Source: an uncultured Oscillospiraceae bacterium
GTDB taxonomy: Bacteria > Bacillota > Clostridia > Oscillospirales > Acutalibacteraceae
Assembly (NCBI GenBank): GCA_902462665.1
Contig: CABQCM010000014.1
Coordinates: 1 to 10,393, forward strand
Direction of reading: 5' to 3'
DNA length: 10,393 nucleotides
This document shows, piece by piece, positions 5,764 through 10,393 of this stretch; the stretch's first letter is position 1, and each line of letters begins with the position of its first letter. A program made the position numbers and the translations under genes. The notes beneath the pieces are model-generated. The model saw only the letters and a program-made list of their open reading frames with translations. It searched no databases and had not been told where the DNA came from.

Positions 5764-6543
5764 TTATTCACCCAAAAGGCTGCGATATATTTGCAAATCC
5801 TTTTCCTTAAACACATTGAACACTACGGACATATTTGTGTTGTACCTGAAATATTCCACCACTGTACCAATCGCAATTTCTGCGGCTTTTTCGTTTGGAA
5901 AATGAAACTCACCTGTGCTGATACAGCAAAAGGCAATGCTATTTAGCCGATTTTTATGAGCAAGGTCTAAACAGGCACGATAACAGGAAGCAAGAAGGTC
6001 GCAATCCTTTTGCATAAGTCTGCCGGAAATAATCGGTCCGACAGTATGAATGACATAGCGGCAAGGTAGATTATATGCCTTTGTGATTTTTGCGCTTCCC
6101 GTAGGTTCCAATCCACCTTGATTTTTCATTATTTCCGCGCATTCCATTCGAAGCTGCACACCGGCGTAAGTATGAATGGCGTTATCAATACAGCTATGAC
6201 CAGGAATAAAACAGCCGAGCATTTGATTATTTGCTGCATTTACGATTGCGTCCACCCGAAGTGTTGTAATATCGCCCTGCCAAAGATAGATGTTGTCTTT
6301 TACCGGTATGAGATCAGTTAAATCAGTGATGCCTTTTTGTCGGATTTCGTTTTGTAGAAAAGCGTCCTGCCATTCTATAAACTCGTTGCTGACAGGCTTC
6401 GGTTCCCGCACATTGACGAGAGAACGAAACAATCGCCATTGCCCTTGTTCGTCTATTGAAAAACTTTCCGCTTGCTTTTGATACTGCGGCATATCGGACA
6501 GCAGCCAATCATTCAGACGTAAAAGCTGTTGCAGCTTTGTCAT
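5764..6543 (-). CDS. Zinc-type macrodomain protein-ADP-ribose hydrolase (SirTM-linked)
   Basis: A 259-aa macrodomain enzyme predicted to remove ADP-ribose from protein. After an N-terminal helical extension (1-80), the macro fold begins at LWQGDITTLRVDAIVNAANN (87-106), the ADP-ribose binding motif. CFIPGHSCIDNAI (111-123) carries Cys111, His116 and Cys118, the pattern that binds catalytic zinc in the SirTM-linked Zn-macro class. IHTVGP (165-170) and CISTGEFHFP (207-216) complete the site. The length fits the Staphylococcus and Streptococcus homologues (about 260-270 aa). The ATG at 6543 has GGAGGT 7 bases upstream; a GTG at 6573 would overlap the sirtuin gene and lacks a site. It is last in the operon, 19 bases after the sirtuin gene, and should reverse that enzyme's modification. 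Which protein it acts on is unknown here. Confidence 0.95.
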   Translation of the reverse strand: MTKLQQLLRLNDWLLSDMPQYQKQAESFSIDEQGQWRLFRSLVNVREPKPVSNEFIEWQDAFLQNEIRQKGITDLTDLIPVKDNIYLWQGDITTLRVDAIVNAANNQMLGCFIPGHSCIDNAIHTYAGVQLRMECAEIMKNQGGLEPTGSAKITKAYNLPCRYVIHTVGPIISGRLMQKDCDLLASCYRACLDLAHKNRLNSIAFCCISTGEFHFPNEKAAEIAIGTVVEYFRYNTNMSVVFNVFKEKDLQIYRSLLGE

Positions 6544-6562
6544 TCGTTGCACCTCCGATATT

Positions 6563-7432
6563 TTATGCAGCACCGCGTATTCCTATTTGCTGCAATACTT
6601 CACCAATATCACCGTTGATACAAATCGCCTGCCGTTCAATTTCTTTTGGGCAAACCGCTTCTCCGGCGTTTAAGCAGGCATAGATCGCCTTTGGATTTTT
6701 CGCGGTCATCTGCCAAAACGGATATTTGATAATGACGGGAGTATTATAACCAACGCCCAATTCCAAAAAGAGAATGTGCATATTCTCATGGCGACGCAAA
6801 AACAGTTCGTAGCGTTCTGCCGCTTGATACCAGCCCTCGTCCTGCACAAAATGATTGTCAGCTCTCAAGTTCATTACCATAGGTCTGCCGCAGACCGGGC
6901 ATTTGGGAATTAACTCGCTTGGAATACGCATATTTGATTGCTCCGCTACCATGCGCTTGATTTGTTTCTGATTGTCGTAAGTTTTTTGACAGCAGGGCTC
7001 GGCGCATTGAAACAATCCATAGTCGCCCTGGGTATAGAACAACCGCTTTTTATCAAAGCCTGACTTTTGAAAGCAATGGTCTACATTTGTTGTGATAACA
7101 AAGTAATTTTTGTCTTTTACAAGTTGAAAAAGCTGCTCATAAACGGGCTTCGGCGCGCTCTCGTAACGGTTGATCTGAATGTAACGGCTCCAATACGCCC
7201 AATGCTCTTCCAAAGTAGGATAGGGATAAAAACCACCCGCATACATATCGTGAAATCCGTATTTTTCTGCAAAATCTTTGAAATGTTTGTTAAAGCGTTC
7301 CCCGGAATAGGTAAAACCCGCAGAGGTGGAAAGCCCTGCGCCCGCCCCAATGATAACCGCGTCGGCTCTATTTAACGCTGTTTTTAGCCTTTCAAAGTCA
7401 AGCGGAGTGAGCGACGTTTTTTTGAAAAACAT
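6563..7432 (-). CDS. Class M sirtuin (SirTM), predicted protein ADP-ribosyltransferase
   Basis: A 289-aa Sir2-fold protein. The NAD motif GAGAGLSTSAGF (29-40) is followed by ITTNVDHCF (113-121) and YTQGDYG (133-139). In ordinary sirtuins the last motif carries the catalytic His; here it is Gln135, with Asn116 19 residues before, the arrangement known for SirTM, which transfers ADP-ribose rather than deacetylating. Zinc ligands are Cys143, Cys147 or Cys148, and Cys178 and Cys181. Known SirTMs modify a lipoylated GcvH-like protein encoded beside them; no GcvH-L or LplA2 is present in this window. The start at 7432 has AGGAG 10 bases upstream, over the stop of the PPC gene; a start at 7471 would overlap that gene more. 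The macrodomain gene follows at once, as in known SirTM operons. Confidence 0.93.
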   Translation of the reverse strand: MFFKKTSLTPLDFERLKTALNRADAVIIGAGAGLSTSAGFTYSGERFNKHFKDFAEKYGFHDMYAGGFYPYPTLEEHWAYWSRYIQINRYESAPKPVYEQLFQLVKDKNYFVITTNVDHCFQKSGFDKKRLFYTQGDYGLFQCAEPCCQKTYDNQKQIKRMVAEQSNMRIPSELIPKCPVCGRPMVMNLRADNHFVQDEGWYQAAERYELFLRRHENMHILFLELGVGYNTPVIIKYPFWQMTAKNPKAIYACLNAGEAVCPKEIERQAICINGDIGEVLQQIGIRGAA

Positions 7433-7445
7433 TTTTATCACACTC

Positions 7446-7886
7446 CTATTGAGGCAATTTCCAAACATCAATCCCGGTTTTCGGGTCGATCATTCTGCCG
7501 ATTTTCATATCAGCCATATGTAAAATGATTTCGCCGGTATAGCTGATACGAGCGTCTTTCAAATGTCCGGCTGTTACAGTGAGCGTCCCATCTGGATTTA
7601 AGAATGAAAAGGTGCCATGACAATGAAGAACCGGGCTGTTATTGTCATCGGCAGAAACATTCCCCATAAGAGAAATCATTTCGATCATGCCGGAAATCGT
7701 ATGGTCTGTAAACGCCTTTCTTTCGGGAATGTAGGTGGATAGGACAGCGAGATCGCAAGCCCCAATTCCCTCAAAATATCCCGACTGTATCTTTTCACGT
7801 CTGCACACTTCTTGTATGGTATCTATAACGCTTTCATCTTTATCAATGCGAATATAAAGTGTATGATTTTCTTTACTATACTCCAT
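7446..7886 (-). CDS. PPC-domain (DUF296) protein
   Basis: A 146-aa single-domain protein of the PPC (plants and prokaryotes conserved, DUF296) fold, often labelled PD1-like DNA-binding. Diagnostic parts are SGYFEGIGACDLAVLSTY (35-52), the paired His in LHCHGTFSF (87-95) and GHL (107-109); His88, His90 and His108 correspond to the metal-binding His of bacterial and archaeal trimers. No AT-hook is present, so the DNA-binding label, which comes from plant proteins, should not be taken over. It sits between the nitroreductase (17-base gap) and the sirtuin (its stop overlaps the sirtuin ribosome site), and AAGGAA lies 7 bases before its ATG. The role in the operon is unknown; it might bind a small ligand or a metal. 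Confidence 0.88.
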   Translation of the reverse strand: MEYSKENHTLYIRIDKDESVIDTIQEVCRREKIQSGYFEGIGACDLAVLSTYIPERKAFTDHTISGMIEMISLMGNVSADDNNSPVLHCHGTFSFLNPDGTLTVTAGHLKDARISYTGEIILHMADMKIGRMIDPKTGIDVWKLPQ

Positions 7887-7903
7887 AGTGTTCTTCCTTT
7901 CGA

Positions 7904-8482
7904 TTATTCAATCATTCTCGTGCGGTTTTCTTTTCTCGCTTTCACCGCCGGATAGTCGCCTTTACAGTAGCCCAGCAGCACAAAACAGCAGGCAATATAA
8001 TTTTCGGGGATCTCCCATTCTTTGAGGTACGCCGCACCGATTTCATTGTCAAAGGTTTCCTCGCCTCGCGCAATTATGCAAGAAGCAAGCCCAAGTTCCG
8101 TTGCCGCCAGCACCATGTTTTCCGCGCAGCAGAAAGCGTCCGGCGTGCTGTATAAAAAGTGTTTCGGGCCGAAAATCACGCAGACGGTCGGCGCACCATA
8201 AAAACCGCTTTTGATAGTTGGGTCGTCAATAATACTCGGCTGCTCGCTTGATACATAAGAGCCGGACAAGTTGTTTCGGTCAAACCTTGCCAAATTGAGC
8301 TTTCCGACTTTTTCACAAAGTTCCTTGTTATGCAGGGCGCAGATGATCGCCCGCTGCCCCCCTCCGGCGTTGGGAGCATATAACCCGGCTTCTATGATTT
8401 TTTCAAGATCGCCGCGCTCGATCTGTATATCCTCATATTTTCGGATAGAACGGCGGTATTTCATCAGTTCAAACAAATCCAT
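7904..8482 (-). CDS. Nitroreductase-family flavoprotein
   Basis: A 192-aa FMN-dependent oxidoreductase. YRRSIRKYED (9-18) is the N-terminal FMN phosphate motif; EAGLYAPNAGGGQ (31-43) and CCAENMVLAATELGLASC in the C-terminal half are typical of the family. It would pass electrons from NAD(P)H to an unknown acceptor; nitroreductase relatives also work on peptides as dehydrogenases in some RiPP pathways. The ATG at 8482 lies 2 bases after the radical SAM stop with GAGGTG just upstream inside that gene, so translation is coupled; longer starts up to 8584 would run through the radical SAM gene and lack a site. Tight coupling suggests a shared task, such as a second peptide modification, or redox support for the radical SAM clusters. 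Confidence 0.92.
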   Translation of the reverse strand: MDLFELMKYRRSIRKYEDIQIERGDLEKIIEAGLYAPNAGGGQRAIICALHNKELCEKVGKLNLARFDRNNLSGSYVSSEQPSIIDDPTIKSGFYGAPTVCVIFGPKHFLYSTPDAFCCAENMVLAATELGLASCIIARGEETFDNEIGAAYLKEWEIPENYIACCFVLLGYCKGDYPAVKARKENRTRMIE

Positions 8483-8484
8483 CG

Positions 8485-9519
8485 TTACACCTCTTTCCAG
8501 CATTGCGGGTCGGCGGCATAGAAATTGCCGTCCTTGCCGCTTGCAACGGCAGGGCAGCCCCGGCACCACGCAAGCAGTTCGCATTTAGCGCACTTTTCAA
8601 ATTTGGAATAGTCCCGGTAATTTTCCATCTGGCAAACCCATACATCGGCGATCCGATCCTCAAACACGTTGCCGACTTTGCTGTTTTGCACGCGGCGGCA
8701 AGCGTAAATGTCGCCTGTTGGAAGTATCGTCATGTGGCAATTCCCGCAGTTGCAGCCGCCATAAATAATGCCGTCCTGCGCGTCCTCTGGGATTTTGAAA
8801 ATCCCTTTTTCATATTCGTACAACGTCCACAAGTGGTCTTTCTTGTTGAAATAAGTAGAACAGCCCGCTGCTTCGTATGCTTGAAACTTTTTATAGCAGG
8901 TATCCAAAAGCTCCCGGTATTCCAGCGGGGTCATGCCGGTATCTTTTTCCTCGCTGGTGGGGCAATAACGGGCAAAGGCAAATACATCGGCACCTGCTTC
9001 TACAACCGTATCAATGATGTCGGGAATTTCTTTACTATTTGTCCCCGATACAGTCGTCATAATGACAGAGCGAATACCCGCCTTTTTGATACAGGCAATT
9101 TTTTCAAGGGTGCAGTCAAAAGAACCCGGCTTGCGGAACCAATCGTGCGTTTCCCGCAAGCCGTCAAGGGAAAGCTGGTACTTTTGACAGCCGTATTCTT
9201 TCAGCCGTTTGCACACTTCATCATTCAAATGAAACGGATTACCGAGAATAGTAAAAGGGATATCATGCTCTTTCATCAGTCCCAACAGTCGCCAGAAATC
9301 CGGGTGTAAAATAGGGTCGCCGCCTGTAATATAAAAATAGGGCAGGCGGTGATACACCTCGCAAAAGTCCAAGCAGTTATAAAAGGTGTCTTGTATCTGT
9401 TCCCACGTCATAGCGTCCAGCTTTTTGCAGGTGTTTTCTGAAAAGATATAACAATGCTTGCACCGCTGATCGCATTCGTCGGTGATATGCCATTGAAAAG
9501 CAAAGTATTCTTTCATCAT
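8485..9519 (-). CDS. Radical SAM/SPASM peptide maturase, ACGX system
   Basis: A 344-aa radical SAM enzyme predicted to modify the ACGX-repeat peptide encoded just upstream. Cys16, Cys20 and Cys23 (CDQRCKHC) bind the SAM cluster, and GGDP (66-69) matches the SAM-binding motif. The C-terminal SPASM region holds further cluster ligands: Cys256, 258, 261, 274, 310, 313, 319, 322 and 340. The layout and neighbourhood match the family named 'radical SAM/SPASM domain protein, ACGX system', known to occur with small ACGX-repeat proteins; the chemistry of that family is not established, as far as I know. Related SPASM enzymes make thioether links from Cys. Two ATGs (9519 and 9516) are possible; the second has the better spacing (7 bases) from GAGGA at 9528-9524. 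Confidence 0.93.
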   Translation of the reverse strand: MMKEYFAFQWHITDECDQRCKHCYIFSENTCKKLDAMTWEQIQDTFYNCLDFCEVYHRLPYFYITGGDPILHPDFWRLLGLMKEHDIPFTILGNPFHLNDEVCKRLKEYGCQKYQLSLDGLRETHDWFRKPGSFDCTLEKIACIKKAGIRSVIMTTVSGTNSKEIPDIIDTVVEAGADVFAFARYCPTSEEKDTGMTPLEYRELLDTCYKKFQAYEAAGCSTYFNKKDHLWTLYEYEKGIFKIPEDAQDGIIYGGCNCGNCHMTILPTGDIYACRRVQNSKVGNVFEDRIADVWVCQMENYRDYSKFEKCAKCELLAWCRGCPAVASGKDGNFYAADPQCWKEV

Positions 9520-9581
9520 CCATTCCTCATTTCTATTATTTCTATGTATCTAAAATCGGTTTGACCGAGTTATATGTGATT

Positions 9582-9609
9582 GTTCCCGGCGTTTTTCCCC
9601 ACCGGGAAC
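9582..9609 (-). promoter_or_regulatory. Hairpin between precursor and radical SAM genes
   Basis: A perfect 8-bp inverted repeat GTTCCCGG/CCGGGAAC (9582-9589 and 9602-9609) with a 12-base loop lies 22 bases after the precursor stop. No T-run follows on the minus strand, so it is not a standard terminator. It is followed by a weaker 5-bp hairpin (9556-9568) with TTTT after it. The pair may limit read-through or stabilise the 3' end of the precursor message, so that more peptide than enzyme is made. Confidence 0.5.
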
Positions 9610-9631
9610 GGTAGAGGTTTAGCGGGAACGC

Positions 9632-9817
9632 TTACTTGTCGCCAGCGCCACAAGCGGAACCGCAGGCAGCAGGTTTTTCCTCCGGCTTGTCAGAAGCACC
9701 GCAGGCAGAGCCGCAAGCAGCGGGCTTTTCCTCCGGCTTGTCAGAAGCACCGCAGGCAGAGCCGCAAGAGGAAGCTGCCTCTTTTTTGTTCCAACCAAAC
9801 AGATTTGAAAGTGCCAT
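9632..9817 (-). CDS. ACGX-repeat peptide, predicted RiPP precursor
   Basis: A 61-aa small protein. Residues 1-17 (MALSNLFGWNKKEAASS) form a leader-like segment with an amphipathic start. The rest is three copies of a 17-residue unit, CGSACGASDKPEEKPAA, the last one cut short after CGSACGAGDK. The six Cys are at 18, 22, 35, 39, 52 and 56, all as CGSACGA pairs. This is the ACGX-repeat peptide pattern found next to the matching radical SAM/SPASM enzymes, so it is the likely substrate. The ATG at 9817 has GGAGG 8 bases upstream; a longer in-frame start at 9985 lacks support. It is the first gene of the operon. No double-glycine cleavage site, protease or exporter is seen, so the product may stay inside the cell. 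Confidence 0.92.
   Translation of the reverse strand: MALSNLFGWNKKEAASSCGSACGASDKPEEKPAACGSACGASDKPEEKPAACGSACGAGDK
9675..9768 (-). repeat. Two identical 43-base repeats within the ACGX peptide gene
   Basis: Bases 9675-9717 and 9726-9768 are identical and lie 51 bases apart, one 17-codon unit. The third unit, at the 3' end, has diverged in DNA while keeping the protein pattern. This suggests recent duplication of a unit, and that the copy number may vary between strains. Confidence 0.9.
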
Positions 9818-9872
9818 AGTTTTGACCTCCGTTTTCGTATTCAGAGAGGTACCAATCTCCCTGTCATTATCT

Positions 9873-9900
9873 ATTGTATTGCTTTTTTCCTTTCCCACAA
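9873..9900 (-). promoter_or_regulatory. Probable promoter of the ACGX/SirTM cargo operon
   Basis: On the minus strand TTGTGG (9900-9895) and TACAAT (9878-9873) are 16 bases apart, placing the start near 9866 and leaving a leader of about 50 bases before the precursor ATG. The TACGCAC repeat at 9902 lies directly against the -35. A GATAAT at 9871-9866 has no matching -35. Confidence 0.55.
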
Positions 9901-9901
9901 G

Positions 9902-9948
9902 TACGCACTTTTTTATGGGGATACGCACCTTTTTGTAACCTTTGCGTA
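9902..9948. promoter_or_regulatory. TACGCAC repeats between divergent promoters, candidate HxlR operator
   Basis: TACGCAC occurs at 9902-9908 and again at 9922-9928, exactly 20 bases apart; an inverted TGCGTA follows at 9943-9948. The set lies between the operon promoter and the HxlR gene promoter, where a regulator could control both. The exact site of this HxlR protein is not known, so the assignment is an inference. Confidence 0.45.
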
Positions 9949-9995
9949 TTTGCGGGCTTTGCGGCGATAAAAAAATTTTGGACACAAAAACTTTG

Positions 9996-10024
9996 TTGCT
10001 TTCAAGGAAGTGTTATAGTATAAT
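9996..10024 (+). promoter_or_regulatory. Promoter of the HxlR-family regulator gene
   Basis: TTGCTT (9996-10001) and a perfect TATAAT (10019-10024) are 17 bases apart, with a start near 10031, about 50 bases before the ATG. Confidence 0.75.
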
Positions 10025-10080
10025 TTAAGCGTAGCATTCGATTTATAGTGTATAGCGTTTTTTGAGAAAGGAATGATATC

Positions 10081-10393
10081 ATGAAAAAGAAAGAGGAACT
10101 TCCGATCTGCCCGGTGGCAACAACTGTTCAGTTAATCGGCAGCAAATGGAAATTGCTTATTTTACGCAATTTGCTCAATCGCCCGTGGCGTTTTAATGAA
10201 CTTCAAAAATCGTTAGACGGAATTAGTCAAAAGGTACTTACAGATAGTCTGCGCTCCATGGAAGCGGACGGAATTATCACTCGCACCGTTTATGCAGAAG
10301 TACCGCCGCGAGTTGAATATGCACTTTCAGAATTAGGAGAAACCATGCGTCCAATCATTAACGCTATGGCGGCGTGGGGCGAGAATTACAAAG
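10081..10393 (+). CDS. HxlR-family transcriptional regulator, 3' end beyond the window
   Basis: The first 104 residues of a winged-helix regulator are visible. CPVATTVQLIGSKWKLLILR (10-29) is the HxlR signature, followed by FNELQKSLDGISQKVLTDSL, the recognition helix region, and a wing around EVPPRVEYALSELG. Family length is about 105-130 aa, so little is missing. Cys10 lies in the position used by redox- and electrophile-sensing members such as YodB and HypR. AAAGGA lies 8 bases before the ATG. It is divergent from the ACGX/SirTM operon and is its likely regulator, controlling both promoters through the repeats at 9902-9948. Whether it represses or activates is not shown. Confidence 0.92.
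   Translation, partial: MKKKEELPICPVATTVQLIGSKWKLLILRNLLNRPWRFNELQKSLDGISQKVLTDSLRSMEADGIITRTVYAEVPPRVEYALSELGETMRPIINAMAAWGENYK

Larger units (their letters stand above)
2430..10393. mobile_element. Integrative element: left end, recombination module and cargo operon; right end outside the window
   Basis: From about 2430 every gene to 9817 is on the minus strand and the content changes: a serine site-specific recombinase at the extreme end, then a small protein, a Tn916-type HTH_16/sigma pair, then a cargo operon with its own regulator. The order int, small gene, HTH, sigma, cargo matches the right end of Tn916 (int, xis, orf8, orf7, then tet(M) further in). No relaxase, coupling ATPase or mating-pore gene is seen, so conjugative ability cannot be judged. 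Right boundary not seen. Confidence 0.72.

Noticed and set aside
8503..9309. A 268-codon plus-strand open frame
   Set aside because: It lies opposite the radical SAM gene, whose motifs are clear on the other strand. Its residues show no family pattern and there is no ribosome site.
9675..9768. Two identical 43-base repeats resembling a small CRISPR array
   Set aside because: The 8-base gap is too short for a spacer, and the repeat period of 51 bases is 17 codons of a coding gene.
9636..9938. Plus-strand open frames with Ser/Ala/Pro/Gln repeats
   Set aside because: They are the antisense image of the repeated ACGX gene.
9818..9985. A 56-codon N-terminal extension of the ACGX peptide
   Set aside because: It would span the promoter and its ribosome site. 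The ATG at 9817 with GGAGG is clearly better.

Overview
The window looks like a chromosomal junction in a gut-type Clostridia/Firmicutes genome. The evidence is strong GGAGG ribosome sites, DUF1292 and DUF3006 proteins, a Tn916-type sigma/HTH pair, an HxlR regulator and a class M sirtuin. No 16S or other species marker is present, so this is an inference.

Region 1 (1-2290, + strand) is resident chromosome. It holds the C-terminal half of a PTS_EIIC_2-type permease, a lipoprotein ComEC-like metallo-beta-lactamase-fold hydrolase, its usual small DUF3006 partner, a DUF1292 protein with a Cys-rich tail, and a strong intrinsic terminator. AUA is used for about two thirds of the isoleucines in the permease fragment.

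Region 2 (about 2321-2450) is the left junction of an integrated element. A minus-strand frame ending at 2321 looks like the last 30 or so codons of a gene whose 5' part was displaced by the insertion and should lie beyond the right edge of the window.

Region 3 (about 2440-5500, all minus strand) is the element's recombination and control module. It has a 503-aa serine recombinase with a clear promoter and a hairpin over its start codon, a 56-aa unrecognised protein, a 460-base gene-free stretch rich in inverted repeats, and an overlapping HTH_16 / sigma-70 region-4 pair like orf8/orf7 of Tn916. A serine recombinase replacing tyrosine Int/Xis beside Tn916-type genes recalls Tn5397.

Region 4 (5645-9900, minus strand) is the cargo, an apparent six-gene operon. 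In order of transcription it encodes an ACGX-repeat peptide precursor (six Cys in three CGSACGA blocks), a radical SAM/SPASM enzyme of the ACGX type, a nitroreductase, a PPC-domain (DUF296) protein, a class M sirtuin (SirTM) and a zinc-type macrodomain ADP-ribosylglycohydrolase, followed by a terminator. It joins a peptide-modifying RiPP system to a complete ADP-ribosylation write/erase pair. The usual SirTM partners (GcvH-L and LplA2) are not in the window. This pairing is the most interesting feature here.

Region 5 (9818-10393) is the control region. The cargo promoter and a divergent promoter for an HxlR-family regulator flank a set of spaced TACGCAC repeats that could be the operator. The regulator has an N-terminal Cys typical of redox- or electrophile-sensing members and runs off the right edge. 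A working model, all inference, is that an oxidative or electrophile signal relieves HxlR repression, the Cys-rich peptide is made and modified by the radical SAM enzyme, and SirTM/macro reversibly ADP-ribosylates a local target.
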